Source: Lepidonotus clava
Taxonomy: Eukaryota; Annelida; Polychaeta; Phyllodocida; Polynoidae
Length of the DNA stretch: 64,000 bases
Direction of reading: 5' to 3'
Assembly: GCA_936440205.1 (NCBI GenBank)
Contig: OW387133.1
Coordinates: 51,982,374-52,046,373, forward strand
The position numbers were made by a program, and so were the translations under genes. This document shows, piece by piece, positions 42,501 through 57,641 of this stretch. The notes under the pieces are model-generated. The model saw only the letters and a list, made by a program, of their open reading frames with translations, made no database searches and was not told the origin of the DNA. Each line of letters begins with the position of its first letter. Within the stretch, counting starts at the first letter, position 1.

Positions 42501-45500
42501 CTGGGTTGTAAATTGGCGTACTGCCAGAACGTTAGAGGTATCAGCCGCGATAGGGCGTGAAATACAGCGAGCCTTATTCTGGTAATAGAACCTAATCGAA
42601 CATTGAACCTTAACAATTAAATGCTACGGCAAACTTTCCATGTGAAATTAGAAATATGCCACTTTGATATTGATAACACAAGCTGACCTTTCAGTAGTAT
42701 TAACGTATTAACTGCATTCGAGAGAAAGGAATATCAAATATGATCTAGGAAATCAATAAGCAGATCAATATGGCATTTCCTCAGTTTTCATACGTTTCCC
42801 TTGGTGTGGGGCAATATTGTCCGACGGGAGCCCAGCGGGGTGGTTAATTAGGTTACTCCAGGTGTGTTGACGTTGGCAAGGTGCTAACCGAGTGGTCACA
42901 CACTCCGCGCCTAGCCCTCGCCCCACCAAGGTCAAGAATTGGCAGAACGTAACAACTGGGGAAATGCCTTTTGCCAGACCTAAATTATCTGGTAAAACGA
43001 CATTGAATAATAATAATTACTATTCGTTGTGTTCTGACCTTGGCCTTTTTTTGTAGAAGGTAATTAGCCTTGTATTCTGTTGTATAATCTGTCAATTCAA
43101 ATACCCATTTCTATTGATCGCTCATGGCATTGCTTTTGATGTTTTGATGTGGTTCTTTGTTATTCCAGCTAAATAGGTTATGAAGACTAATTCAAGTGTA
43201 TAAATCTCTTAAACCAGGCTACCCCTGCGCAATGTTTAGTACATATAATTAGCTGGCAATTAGTATATTGCCATTCTTTTGTTTCATTCCTTGTGCGGTT
43301 TATAATAAGCCAAAAGTACGTCATCAGATTCTCACGACTCGCTTGTATACAGAGGCCGTGCTTATGTCGCTAACAGGGTGGCCAAAGATCATACGACTCA
43401 TTTCTCAGATGTGACAAAGAAAATTTGATCCCGTGTCCAAGGTCCTATATACTTTTGTTTAAACTCACACCAACGAGAGTAGAAGGGACACGCACGCGCA
43501 CACACTCACAAGCACACAAGTGTTATTTTATTGCCATGGTGGAGGTCATGATAATTTCAAACTTATGTGTCCTAATATATCGGGTATTTGAAGCCTAATA
43601 GTTGTACAATGGCTACTTAATTCCAAAAGACAAACTGGGATGAACTGTATGCATAGACTTTATCAGGACCATAATAGCCTCTAGGACCATAAGAGATCTT
43701 TCAGGGCCTTTCTTGGTTCCTCATGGCATCACATGTCAATCGTTTTTAACTGTCTGACATCCTCCCTGGCCCTATAGATGTCAGGCTGTACGGGTCTCCG
43801 GACCACTGCTACTGTTTAGGGCGACCAGATGTGAAGCATTAGGCGCTCCATTCAAATCTGTAGGACTTGCTTACATCCAGGAATCAGATTTCTCTGGGTT
43901 ATTCTTTCTGACCTGCCGCCTCTGTTGTGTTTTGTCGTGTGAGTTCCACTAGGGGAACATAACGCGATTTCCACTGGGTTGTCAAAACATTCTTCCTGCC
44001 TTGGTAAAACATGTAAATGACATCATGTGATCGGTGTCATGAAGCATAAGTCTGCAATACTACTGTAACGCATAAATATAGAATATCCAGAAAAAGCTTA
44101 AAAGAAGGTCAAAGCCTAATAATTATTTTATCATCATACACGATGCATGCATGAGAGGTAGCCTATAACCCAGAACATTTGGAATTATTCGCCAAAGTTG
44201 AGGAACCTAAGAGAGGAAAGGTCCACGTGTTTCTGTTCGGGATAACTCGGATTGATGTCTGGGGATTGGGCAGTCCAGCAGCTGGGGACGTTTTATCGGA
44301 CCCTGGAGGAGGTGACCCCTGAGAGGGGTCGGACACGGAGAGGGGTGCTGACCGCTGCAGGAGGACGGCTCCCATGCCTGCCTCCTGGTCCAGAACTCAC
44401 CCAAAGACAGATGACAAAATAACTCAGCCTCTGCCCGTGGGCTGAGGGGCCTTGGGCGGTGTGGGCTCCTCCGGCCCACACACGTTGGCCACGCGTGTGC
44501 ACGGGAACATGGCGAAGCGTGAAGTGGAGAAGTTTCTATACCACACTTCTAGGTTTTGAGAAATTATAGCATAAAGTTGTTCACTTCTTTGGGGGCATTG
44601 AGGAATATAATAGGGGTTGCCTTTTGTCCAAGTTATGAAGCATGAGAATACGGGCAATTGTCACATGATAACCATCCATGTGTACTAGGACATACACAGG
44701 GAAATACGTTACAAATTGTATGTAACTACATTGTCTGTTTACAATTGCATCATCAATGTCGGTTACAAAAATCGAGTCAATCATGATCTAATTTCTTATG
44801 CCCTATTCCATGTTTAGGAAGAATCATTATTTTGCTCACCTGAGCCTTAGCCAAACCCCACACTGGCCACAGCCATATCTTGTTAATAGAATGTGCTCAT
44901 AGCTCTAGGGCACAATAGACATACAAAACAGTAGTTCTCTCGTACACGTCTCACAATAGCAGGTGTAAACACACTGGGAAAATATAACTAGCCCCATACT
45001 ACTGGTGTGATATATTATTTTGGACTTCAGGTGGTACTAGGTGTAGGGGGCGGAGGGAAGGACGGGAGGTGGGGTGGTTGTATATACGTTGACACCGGGG
45101 AGAGAACCCAGCTGATCTCACAGCCCAGGAGAGTGGGGCTGGGGTGTGTGGTGGTGAGCTGTTATCACAGCTTGGATCTAGGAGAAACATGCAGGCGAGC
45201 TCAACAGGTAAAGGTGTGGTAAATTATTTATGGCGATACTAACTGCTGCATAGTCACGTGATAAAGGACAACCTTAATGCCTTTGCATAAACAAAAGCAA
45301 ACTACAGCTTACCGCAAGGATATTAACTTGCAAGGATAATAACAATGTCAATAAAAAAGAAAAGAAAAAAGTTGTTGCTATCATCCAGATAGTCCTTTCT
45401 GAATCTGATTTACCATTACGTAATAGTTTGAAAACCTAGTATCGTGGGGCAGCAGGTTGCTATGATACCTATAACTGATATAAAGCGTTGGATAAAACAA

Positions 45501-46196
45501 TCACCAATGATAATAAAATCCATGAGATCTGAGATTTAATCACTCTGATTGACCAATTATTCTTAGTTTGATAGTGAAAATGTCAATACAGTTTACTAGA
45601 GATTGATGCATGTTTCAGAGGAATGGGTCTTATCAACACTGGGAGCGGGCAGCGAGCCAAAGGTACTCTCACCTCAGGTGGAGTGTATTTCTAGGGACGA
45701 GGATTGTCATGTTGCTTCAAAAACCAATGATACAAAGGTGCAGACCGTTACACAGACCGTTACAAACTCCCAGAAATAATAGCAGAGTAGAAATAAAAGC
45801 TTACTATCCTTTCCTCAATGGTAATTGTTGAATATCAGCAATTAAACTATACGAAATGAAAATATAGAAATGAATTGAAAATACTCCATTCATGTAAAAA
45901 GTTTATTTCTGATACCACAAATCATTTCTGTAATGGAATCTGTGGAGGTAATCTTTCTTTGTCTTTGTTCCCTACCCCAGACGCTGGCTCCTGTTTGGGT
46001 GTAGGGGGTTGGGGGAGGGGTTGGGGTGGGTTGAGTGCCCCGGACAGGGGAGCGATGTGCGGTATGTGTCTGACAGGAATGTGCCGCTGAGGAGAGCCAA
46101 AACTGTGATGCTTACAGAAGAGCAGTCTATTGTTTATTACATTGTCAACGGTTTTTTCTCACCCCCTCTCTGTCCACCTTAAGTTTTATATATAGG

Positions 46197-46198
46197 GA

Positions 46199-46251
<53 letters not shown>

Positions 46252-46302
46252 CACGCACGCACACACACGCACGCACACACGCACACACATACATACACAC
46301 AC
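46197..46302. repeat. (CA)n microsatellite
   Basis: About 100 bp of CA repeats broken by GCAC and ATAC variants. The minus-strand Val/Cys-rich frame across it is a by-product of the repeat. Confidence 0.95.
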
Positions 46303-46540
46303 ACCTTTTATAACGAAATCGAATGCATTTAGCGATCGTTTAGCCCATAGTTTTATATTTTGTGCCGCAAAAGTCGGCAATAACGGATACCGCCTTTATG
46401 TTACACGGTTGCAATTAAACCCGTAATGATATTTATAATCCCAGATTATCTGGTATATTATCACTTACACTTGTCTCAGCAAGGAGACTACAGAAACTTT
46501 CTTCAGTCTCCTTAGTCTCAGGATCCTCTTCCTGCCTATC

Positions 46541-46855
46541 TCACAACTCTAGTCCCCACCCATGCCGGTCCCCGCCATCCCACCGACAAGTCGCTATGAC
46601 CCAAAGTCCAAAAAGTAAAGACAAATAGAGAAGGTTGGAGCAGTAGGGGACGGGAACTTCCGCATCCCCCCAGACACACCAATGCCATCTGTCCCCGAGG
46701 TCCTCCTTCTTTCTGCGGCAGTGACTCAGAGCAGCTCGCCGCCAGTAGTACATGACCCAGAAAACAGGGTCACCAACCACCCGACCAGGCCGCCTCAAGG
46801 CTGTATTCCACTGTCCGATTTTACTCCTGATATTGAAAAATGGCAATAGGAACAA
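46541..46855 (-). other. Possible unassigned minus-strand exon
   Basis: A 315-nt open frame whose start side has an acceptor-like TTTTTCAATATCAG at about 46,826-46,840. Reading from there gives SKIGQWNTALRRPGRVVGDP and then a Trp/Arg-rich stretch and one hydrophobic segment (LLYLSLLFGLWVI). It is locally GC-rich. I recognise no family, and the unusual composition could equally be chance in GC-rich DNA. Confidence 0.2.
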
Positions 46856-49800
46856 TGTCTACTTATATGCATGTTGTATATCATAAGAAAGGGTTTTTCA
46901 ATGATTACATAGCTTGTTTGGGTCTCTGTAATATTTCTAATACAATAAGAATTTAAAAAAATACCAGATTATCAGTATAGTAGTCACAAACACCTAGTGG
47001 AATGCAGGCCTCAGGCACCTCAGGGACCTCAGGGTAGTATCGGGCCCCGAACAAACAAACACAACCTATGTGTGTTAGTGTGTCTGTCCATGCGGGTAAT
47101 GACTCGCATGAGTAAGCATTACTCCCAACTATAGATTTTGTCAAGGGATAATTGAATGTAATTTCATTATGGTGGTGCAATTATATGTATTCACAGTCTC
47201 ATTTAAAAAAAAAGGATGTCCGCCATCTCCATCCCCATCCGTGTATACAAGATCATAATGATATCAATGATTTCATATGTTGTCACGGAACAGTTGTATA
47301 TATGATTAGGATGTCAGTGTCGTATGTATGCGAAACTAAAACAATTGCTACATCCGTGACCAAGTAAGGCAGCATGTGTGTAGGGGCAAAGTCTGAAACT
47401 GAGAACCATATATTTTGAAAGTCACAGGAGCTGCTCAAACGCATAACACAGGGAAATGAGGAAATTCAAATGGATTCTGACCTGCTTCATCCGAATACAA
47501 GCCACCAGTGTTTAGATATAGCATGGTATCCCCAGGTGAATCTCATTGTATTATGGGCCAATACACCATCAATGAATTGAAACAAAAATAAAACATTAAA
47601 ATCCGCTCACTGGATCTTTGGTACATTCATTTAATAAATCCTGCAGTAATACAACACTGTTATGTGACTTTAAAAAGTTTGATCAACTTGGAATTGACAC
47701 AACCGCAGGCTTTAACTATTTTAATGTAAAAAAATACCTGGCATAACCCACGTGTTAACTACCTTCAGAGCTACCCCACAACAGTGGAATACCTCATTAA
47801 TCAACTAGGCAATCAGGGCCACCGTCAGCTGCCCCTGGTATGTCTGTGAGCAGGAGGCACCCCTACTCCCCCAAACACTGAGCTGCTCGTCCCTGTTAGG
47901 CGCGAGCAGTTGGCCCCTAATTATAACGGGAGCTGCTCATACCAGAGACCGGAGGGGCTCTATGACTCCCCCATCCCAGGTTACGTAACCAGGCCAAGAC
48001 GTCCGGGGGTCTGACATGCCTATATCCCCAAGGGTCATATTTATCATGATCCACGTGGTGTCAGCAAGGGGTAAGGGAATGGGAGGGCTACTGAACCTGC
48101 CACATGTGGGTGAAATCAGGCCCTACACAATCAGGATTACGTGATCCTTGACAGGAGATTAGTAGTTTTGGGTGTCGTGCCTTAGGTCTGCACGCGGTCT
48201 TATAAATCCTGTTAAGTAGTCTACCCCCATCCGGCCTACCCCTCCCTCTACTGATAGCCTCTCCCCACCCAAACTCGTGTTGTTTTACATGCTATCTCTG
48301 AAAATATACACGACCGTAATATCACATGCACCACTCAAGGGCTGGCAGGTCCCGGGTGGCCTGGACATGCAGGCAGGCACCCTGCAGTTAAGATATCCGT
48401 TGACGGTTCAGATAGCCTATTTAGGTTAATCAACCAGTACAGAAGCCGGGTTAATACAAATAGACAAGATGAAATCGCGTTCTTGTTCTAAATAGGTATG
48501 ATTTGGCAATGCTGAGAAGAGACTCACCAAGACGTCCCGGGGTCTATCATTCGTGTCGTATATTGTTGTCGTATATGCATACATATTATTTGTGAAGTAT
48601 ATTGTTGAGCTTAACCGATTTGATTGGTCGAACTAATATAATTATTAATTGCGGTAGCGCATAGATCTATCTGGTAGGATGATATTTATATTTGTCTCAA
48701 TGGTGTGGCTTGAATACATAAATATCATGCAAAATGTATAATTAAATATTTTGGCAACTGAATCAATGGCGGCTTAGCACACTAACGGTGAAGTAGAAGA
48801 GTGATGGTTGTCCCATAGCGGCGTGCTCGCAGTCTATAATAACCCATCACCTGGAGGGGCGTTCTGTGTAATGGTGAGAGGACGACACACCTGGCGGACC
48901 AGGTATTCCAGGGTGTGTGGTTGTGTGTGTGTGTGTGTGAGGGGGGGGGGGGGGCTCTCCTAATTAGTAAACTACACCGGGCAGGGCCCAACCCTCCCCC
49001 ACCTGGACACCCTGAAGAGGTGTTTCCAAGAGTCTTACTTCACATTCCGAGTTTTGTTGGTTATTGCTAGCTGGCGTTTTATGCATGCATCTAAGGATCC
49101 CTGGTATGAGCATCTCCCGTTACCTGCTTACAATGCAAGGCCTAACTTTCTACTCAAGAGAGTGATTTTGTTATCGATATATAATCAGATAATAAGCCGG
49201 CCAAAATAAATATCTTTCAAAAACGTTTGCATTATAGGCCTACCTTTATGATATGTATCATTGTTCATTTCTGAACATGCAACTAATTTAATTCCTGAAA
49301 TATAGAGAGTTTACCAAAATATGTTGGCTTAATATAGGCCTATATGTATGGCTGTCTATTCTGTAGGAGGCTAATAGCTCCATGCAATATTTAAAAGGTT
49401 CATAGGTCGTGTATTATATCAAACAGCGACAGATACACACACGCTTATAAACCTGTTTCGGAGCGTCCATGTAACTATGGTGACCGTGTTTCGACCTGAA
49501 TTGTTAATGGGCGATATTATGTATATGGGTAAATGTTGATTAACCCTTTGTTAGATTGGATGAAGCTTCTATTTCGATCATTGTCTCCAATGGAGGCACT
49601 TTTTATGAGAAACTTTCTACATCTGCGACATGAACTGGTCAATAATACATGTGCACTAAAATTAGAAAAAAAAGATCACTATTGCAAAGATAAGAAAAAT
49701 GGGAGTTCAGTGAAGCAATGTGGATTTTAAAATGTATCAGGACTCCAGAAGTTTTTACCCTTGGTTTTCTCTTTAAGCAACTCACCTGCGTTTTTGTCAG

Positions 49801-52794
49801 AATGTCTACCTTGCCAAGAAGCAGGCTCCTAAATGCAAGGCGGCGTGGGGGAGATATAAATACACCAGATAGTGTAACAGCAAGACTGGATTCAATTTTC
49901 CTTAAAAATGTGGGTTAAGGGTGAACGTGCTCCGGGGTGCCGTCCCCGCCTGGAGGAGCGCGCGTCGGGGGGGGGGGGGGTCGGGAACGTGTCGGCCCTG
50001 GAGGAGGAAGGGGTTGGTGTCGGGAGTCACAGGGTGGGATCAACTGGGGAGGGAGACTGCACTTAGAACATGGTGTTATGGTTAAGTTTGCTTCCTGTTG
50101 AACATATGATGCAAATTTCTAGTGGTTCTAAATGGGCAGATGTCGCACTGTACGCCGTGTCCAATAGAAAAGTTATCCCAGTGAAGGGTGTGTGTCATTT
50201 ACATGGATACTCATCATGGGCAATCAGTTGTACAGAGTTATCATTTGACTAAGTGTTGCATAATTTACCTGTCCGTCCCTTTATTTCAAAATTGAGAAAA
50301 GAACATGGATTGGCTCCCATGCTTGTTCATAAAAGTCAAAACACGTTGAGATACCTGGGGTTTTATCGGCTATTGTGCTATAAGGATTATGACATATATA
50401 CATGACTATCAATAAGTTTTTTTCTTATCAAAGGCCGAACAGGTATCTGTATTATACTATCCATAGCGTCATATAAACAGTTGTAAACTTCTTGGAAGAT
50501 GCATCCAGCTGGGTCAGGATCCCAGGATGAGTCAGTGAGTTCACTCTCCCAACACAGGTCTGATTGATGACCAGGACACGCCCCCGGCCGGCCAAGGTTC
50601 ACTTCTCTGTGAGCTGCTCGCTCTCCGGCCAGATCCAGGTCACCTGGCCGAGTTGCTCAAGAGTCACTCACGTCACGCCGGGGCTTAAGAGTAAATAAGA
50701 GGGGTCCTGCAGCGGAAATGGCCTTTTTACTTTTGGCTGGGTCTATTTTAGAACATTCACGTTGAGTGAGTCAACCTGGGGTTTTTGTATACACATATGA
50801 AGCCATATGTGAAGCAACAGCAGATGGCCAATCCACACCTCATTTGTTGTCTGGCTTGATCTTTTAAGGATGATGTTTAAACATTGATGATATCCTGGTA
50901 CATGTACTATCTTACTGAGTAAAAATATCCTATACTTGTAATTCTATTTGTATAGGCACGATGGCCATACATACATCCAGCCAATGGGAGTCTAAGATAA
51001 TATCCCTAAAGTGTCCGTAGGCACACAAAGATAGAGTGATGGATAGTTGATGTGTTTCTTATCTGGCTCCATAACTTTTTCTCCAAGTGTTTGGGTTGGG
51101 TTCGAGTGACCCAGATGTGAGCGTTGCTTCTAGTATGCCGAGAAGTGTTCGAGGCGCCTCGTGCGGCTGTGACGGGCAGTGAGATTGGGAGCAACTCAGC
51201 TAACATGTTTTTAATGTCACTCTGCCAGGAGCTGCTCCGCGTGGCCCTCAGTTTTTGTGGTCATGAAGCGTGTATAGCACGTGCAGCGTATAGAGTGCGT
51301 GCGATTCAAGGACTTGGACTAAGTGCTCAACTTTTATGTAAGGTGCTCCCTGGCATGGTGTGTTTACCACGTGCAAGTACTTTCAGTTCGCTTCTGAATG
51401 TGGCTTCTTTCACGATACAACTGAATAGCACGACTACATGGAGTTCTCTTATTGAGTTAACATAAATATTGCTTTTTTTTTTATAACTTATATATTGTAT
51501 TCTATCATTTCATACACGAAACATTTGGTTGAAGATGTTGACGTACTTTCATCGGAACCTATAATAAAAGAAAATAGATTAGCTTTCAAAATACCTGACT
51601 TTAAGACTGGACATATAATGCAACACTTCGATCGCTATGGGCATATCACCCGGGGCATAACAGAACTTCTCCAAGTCAGCCTAAACTTTCTTGTGAAGGA
51701 AAGTAATTCTTTCCCTATGTAGTCCGTTCACTTGGCCCCTATGGACGAAAGTAAATACAACACCCAGGTGCTAATGGTCGTACTACGAGCCCAGCACCCC
51801 CCGCTGTATTTATCCCTACAAAGTTCACACATGCCCTTCAATCCCTGCCCAAACATTTGTCTCTGACCCCTCCAACCTTCTTCGAGCTCCTCTCCGCGTA
51901 GTAGCCGAGAATGGGCCCAATTTACAGACCGACGATAAGCTCTGACTCCATAAGGTCTAGGCCATGTGCATACCCTGCTGGAGGTTAGACGTATACGTAT
52001 AGCCCATGCATTGACGGCTGCCTTAAAACTGGATAATCCTGTTCAATTAATACATTAAAGGAGTTCTTTTGTGGCCGTCAATATGAGAATTATTAGTCTT
52101 ACCCTCGCGACGTTGCAGCAAAAAGGGCGATAAAAATGTGTACGGTAATCAGATTTTTTTCTTTGAAGAACAGTAGGAAACTGAAATACGTGAATGGTCG
52201 TCCAATGTACATTATCCTAATTAATCGGTAGTTTCAAGGGGAAGCTGAGGAGGGGCTTAACATAATTATTGTATCTGTGGAGGTTTTAGGAGAACGCGGT
52301 AGACATTGTGATGCAATTTCAACATAGCCTTCACGTGCTTTGCGATGAAATGAGAACCGTCCAATCAATAATCAATTCAGATTAATTGCCAAAGAGGTCA
52401 TCCAGATATAGGTCAGATGGTCGATGACCTCCTAAAGCTGACCTATATTGGTGTATGAAGTACTCTTGACAATCGATATACAATTAAGGAAGTGCTATTT
52501 TACTATTTGGCGGCTCATGTTATCTAGTTTCACAACAGAGTTTATTTTCTAATGGAAAGTTATTCTTCATGTCTATAGTCTACCCGAAAACACCTAATAA
52601 CTATAAATAAAGGATACAGTTTTTGTGTAGTCTCGTTGAATGTTTTGGGCTAAACGAAAAATAAGGTGTGTTTATGTTTCTCCAAAAATAGTGTATTAAG
52701 AAAGAAGCGGCCGAAGGATGAGTCAGTTAGTCAAGATGTTGTTGGATAGAGTAGCCTACATTGGCATGTTTATGTTTTACAACGAACGTAGGTC
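46856..52794. other. No gene recognised
   Basis: Mostly AT-rich with GC-rich islands (47,810-48,100; 49,920-50,040). It has a TG/G simple repeat at about 48,917-48,953 and a G run at about 49,966-49,980. The 113-codon plus-strand frame at 51,124-51,465 has no recognisable domain or splice signals. Confidence 0.45.
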
Positions 52795-52974
52795 AGCAGG
52801 GGCGGATACAGGATTTTTGAAAGTGGGGGGGGGGGGGGGGTCAGCATAAAGGCTAAGTACTAAGAGCAATTGGCTGTACGTGTGCGGCATTCCCCCCTCT
52901 TTTTGTAGTTTAGGGGTCCACCATAAGGGGGGGGGGGGGGGGAGGACCCCTTCCCCCTGGATCCACCCCTGGGT
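52795..52974. mobile_element. MITE of the CAGTGGCGGATCCAGG family, copy 2
   Basis: The left end reads CAGGGGCGGATACAGG and the right end, complemented, CCAGGGGTGGATCCAGG. A long G run follows the left end and another precedes the right end. The interior differs from the other two copies, so only the ends are shared. Confidence 0.6.
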
Positions 52975-55900
52975 CACCATATATCGTCAGAGAAATGGGT
53001 TTATAGTTTTTTCTCTCAAATTTCATTGTGTTACATTCAGGTAGGGGCTCAAGTCTAAGAAAGGACGGATAATCTAAACACAAGTAAACTAATTCTATTT
53101 GAGTTGAGTCATTAATTTGAAAACAAAGGGATCTTTGCTATTACTAAAAACAAACAACCTAACCTGTGATGCATGAGTAACCAAAGCTCATCAGCTTGAT
53201 GCAGTTTGAGTGTTGTGCACGGCCGCACAAGTATTAGACCTAGTCGTGGATTATAACCCTAATCCATATGGGATAAGACTACATGTAATGTTAATCCCCG
53301 AGTCAGTGTGGGTCACCAATAACCAATCAGCATAGGCATGAACATGAACGCTGTACAATCTATAGGTTTATTCATTTACTCAAGAATAAGAGCAATAGAA
53401 ACCATACATTTAATATAGAATTATAGCAGTGTTTCAGGAAAGTGAAATGTTTAATGTTGTAAACGCAAAGGAGGAGTTCACGGATATTTAAATTGAAAGG
53501 TTTGGTTGATATAAGGGTATTTTGTAGTAAAGCAAAAACGTTTTGCTCAGTCAGTTAAGTAGAGAATCACACCACAGTGTTGTTTCCTAAATTAACTATG
53601 ACACAATCATATTGAAAATGTATGTCATATGAGGAACTGTAACAAGGGGGACATGATGAGTCATAGTCAGCTTCAGAATATACAGGAGGATAAATAGAAA
53701 CCTACTATTATGCGAGTAAAAATTCTACTGGAAGTTATAGAATAGCAGCACACGTGAAAATGGAGTCAGACACTGTCCAGACATTGGATGTTGTTGCAGA
53801 AAACACATTTGAGATGCAGTTTATCACTCCTACTTGCCATTTAGAACGAAAGAAACATGTTTTTCTCCAGACAGATCTGCAGATAGACATAAGTATGTAA
53901 TTGATAATTGTGGTCTATTCTGCAACCATAGGAAGGTATTATATAATGTCTATAAAGTCTATAAAGAATAAAAGAACACATCGACATACAATCATGCAGT
54001 AAAGGAATACATTTTCAGAAGAACAGTCATTTGTAGCCCAGCTTTAAAGAACAATAACCAAGTCCCACTTTTCTCGACCCTTGGTTGTTCTATTTTTGAT
54101 TTTCCGTCAGAACCATATCCGTGTTCGAGAACCATGCGCAATTCTGAAGAGTTCATTATGTACTGGGAGGTTCAATCTCTAACGTACACACTGAGGTCGT
54201 GCTGGCTTATGTCACCAACCCATGAAATGCGGATCCTTCGGCCAGTCAAGGGCGCCAAATCCTATGCATAATTATTTCATATTTTGTGACCATTCCTGCT
54301 TATGTCTCCACTCAAAGATTATTAGTTCCACCTCATTGCCGTTGCAAATTGGTCGACCATTTGAATGTGGATGTTTATATAAGGATAGGACCAATTCTCT
54401 ATGCAATATTTCTGGCATGTGTCGTCAAGAGGCAGTTCTGAGCGAACGGTTTGGAGCATATCCAAAGCTATTTAGTCTCAAAATGTTACATATTTAAATG
54501 CGCTCAGTTGTATATTAGTAGTACGATGTTTTTACATTAAGCTTCAGGATTATGTAAGGGTTCCTATAACTTTTGGCGCCCTAGCTATACTGTAAAGAGC
54601 CTATAAATCAATACTTTAAAACAATAAAATAAGTCGGACATTTACAATTAGACCTTGATTGTATAAGCTAAATGCAAATGTGTAACTAAAACCTCTATCA
54701 AAGAAGTTGTAATAACAATATCTAAATATGAAGAAAACTATTATTTGAAAGAGTCTGTTTGAGTGTTACACTGCCAGACCTGAAATCTTTGGGCTTTAGA
54801 CGGCAGAACAATGTCAACATCTTACCACAATTCAACGAGATGTCTTCACATCGTTATGGTTTCTTTATACAAACTGAAATGTATTTGTTTTCTGTAACAT
54901 TGAAGCGGTTCAAAACGCTTTTTGAAATAGGCGTTTAGATACAGTTACATTAATGTGAGTCCAAAACTTCTTCCAACAAGTGAATACTATTATATATGAA
55001 TAACACAATCAAACAGACAGCCACGTAGATAAGAAAGGCCTATTTAACAGTTGCACCTTTTATCTAGAAAATGCATAGCCAATTTCACATTATCCCTACA
55101 GATTATGGTAGGGACGTGTTCAGACATAACCTAGACATTCTGACTGCTTTTTCATCACATGGAGGACCATGAAACTGCATGTCTCTGGTGCTACCCAGAT
55201 AGGTGGGATCCCAGAGGGTGCCCTGGTCCTCCAGGGTATGCCCTGGTAGGGTTAGGTAAATAACCCTATACGGATCCCCCATGTGTAAAATAGACGGGTC
55301 GTGACACTAGCCGGCTGGCCCTGTAACATCAGAGTATCACTATCAGTGGGTACCCCTGACATTATGTGGACATGTTACCCCCGAAGGCCAGGAAAAATAA
55401 ACCACAAAATAGTAACCGTGGGTACAGTCTCTTTGATTTTCTATATGTGTTCAGACAATACCTGGGGGCATCTACTGGACATATAAATGACCGATTGTGC
55501 GTCATCCATTTATTTAGTTAGTTCCAGAATCGAAACAGATAATATTTACATCCCGGTGAAGAGCATAACCTTTCGAAGCTTTCTGATTGTATAACCACCA
55601 GAACAAATAAACAACTCCCCAAAACATTTAAAGTTAAATTTGGCACATATCTTATTCATAATATTTACCTAACTTTGAATTCAAATCACAAACACGCATC
55701 AATTGCCTCACCTCTATAACCTTATAACTACATGTATTACCCATTGACTCACTTCTTGCTGACTTACTGGTCAGGCAATCTACCAATTAGTGGGTGGTGG
55801 CCGGAGCCCCTTGTTGACAGAACACACAGACTCTATGCGGTCATCATCAATGATTTCCTGGTCGATCGACATATGCCATGACCTCACGCACACAGGTCAC

Positions 55901-57598
55901 AGGGGTCCGTTGTCAACTGCTGAGCTATTTACACTTTACGTGATTCCTATGGTTGGCCACATGCTGCATTATAAATAAATATTGGGAGTCGGTGCCACGG
56001 ATTCATGGTCTCTATGCTCAGAACCCCTCCTCCGTACCCGACATTCAGCAAATGGGAGGCTCTTCGTACCTTCATTCTTTTTAGATTTATTTATTAGATT
56101 ACATTCACTTTGGCAATGTTCTTCAGTGTAGATATATATCAGAATTCATGATAAATAATTACATTTCCTTCTTGCCTCAATCTTTTTTATATTGGGGTGA
56201 GGGGGGCACCTTAATTATACTGAAACTTGAACGTTCCTCTTTGCCACGTCTTGCTTAGCTATTAAACTGAATTAGCCACTGAATCAATCATAGACATAGA
56301 TCTATTATAACTTATTAACAGGTCAGACATTTTGGCGATCCACTTTAATTCGTGAAATTAGGGAAGCATCTTTCCTTACCCAAACAAAGGTTTTTAAGGG
56401 TAGAGTAAGGTCTGTAGCTGGTTAAGTAGGCGGTGTGTCAGGATCTAAACCACTCCCTCCATGCAGGTAATCTACCCTGATACCTTCTTACCCCACCTAT
56501 CGAGCTCATCCAGGGTAGGAATGTCTGTAACCCTCAGCACAGGATTGCTTTGGGAATAAGGGAACACACCCCATGCAATCTATTTATATGTGGCGGATTG
56601 CCCAGAGTCCTATCCTCCCAGAAATATTGATGTTAAGGGAATTGCACAAGGCTAGTTGATGATGTTGACTGATTCAATTGGGATAGCTTTTTGGCTGACT
56701 GCTACATCCGACCCAGCATCAATGGGTTACCCATGGGATTTGGGGGAGAACAAGAATCTAACCTTTAGGATGTTTGGCATAGGCCGCAGGAGATTGCCAA
56801 CGTGTTGCATATGTTTTATATTGGGTTACATGCTTCTAGTAATGGACCACCGCCAAGTTGCACTTTACGCCGGGACTTTGCGTTGAAGGCTTTGGACATG
56901 GGGAAAAGTAACTTTCTTTTCTTAGCTTATGGTCCCATGTGTATTTTTGCGGATGGCTGATCATAGTTTTAGACCATTATAAAAATGAGAAAGTTAGGGT
57001 AACAGATGAAAAAGGGTTCCCAACGTGGGTAATATTTTTCTAGATAGAACGGGATGTTAACTGTAGCGTTCATGTCTATTTATCAGGTAATTATACCATA
57101 TACATGGAATTGGACTTGTTATGCAAAGCACGGAGTTGAATTTCTATGTCTGAATTATATCAAATTTTACTTCCGTGCGTTGCATCTTTATGGTACTTGG
57201 AACTCTGCTAACCTTTTATCGCCTTTTTATATGAACTGTGGCTTGGGCAAATCACATACTAGATACATAATACGTTAAAATACATTACGAAATGCTTAAG
57301 AAATTAAAATAGCAAGTAGGAAGGCTACTAAACGCTGCACCTATTCGGTTTCCTGTAATGCCTTTTCCATACCCTGACCTGAGAATCCCTCAGTGTCCAG
57401 GCATCTCATTTCTTTTGAAGTTCTACTCATGAGTCTGACTGTTTTTACTCGTCTAACCGTTAAGGCTCAAACTTCAATCAAAGGAGACGTGCAACTTTAG
57501 TCTCGATTTAAGAAGACATACTTTATACCTACGAAGCACCTTTAACAGGACCTTAACACATAAATCTCCTCGTAGAGTCGACTATAACCTTTCATATT

Positions 57599-57641
57599 GA
57601 GCTGCTCCTATACGTCCCTATTAACACCTATAGAGCAGCTC
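57599..57641. repeat. Inverted repeat with 9-bp arms
   Basis: GAGCTGCTC at the left pairs exactly with GAGCAGCTC at the right, and the adjoining CTATA/TATAG bases extend the stem. The sequence GAGCTGCTC also occurs elsewhere in the window (for example near 47,880 and 59,098), so it may be the edge of a dispersed repeat. Confidence 0.5.

Larger units (their letters stand above)
37177..46540. other. Probable long kinesin intron, no further exon recognised
   Basis: I searched the plus strand for the kinesin P-loop and switch motifs and saw none. The stretch holds a tRNA-like repeat head (39,512), a perfect 30-nt palindrome (37,260), G-rich tracts near 42,300-42,365, a GC-rich patch at 44,270-44,520 with open minus-strand frames but no known domain, and a CA microsatellite (46,197). 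The frame at 37,661-37,963 (plus) is not kinesin and not recognised. Confidence 0.45.

Noticed and set aside
44207-44657. Three overlapping minus-strand frames in a GC-rich patch
   Set aside because: Different frames are open at the same time, as expected from GC-rich DNA; no known domain.
46186-46380. Val/Cys-rich minus-strand frame
   Set aside because: It is the translation of the CA microsatellite.
51124-51465. 113-codon plus-strand frame
   Set aside because: No domain, no splice signals and no coding-like pattern.
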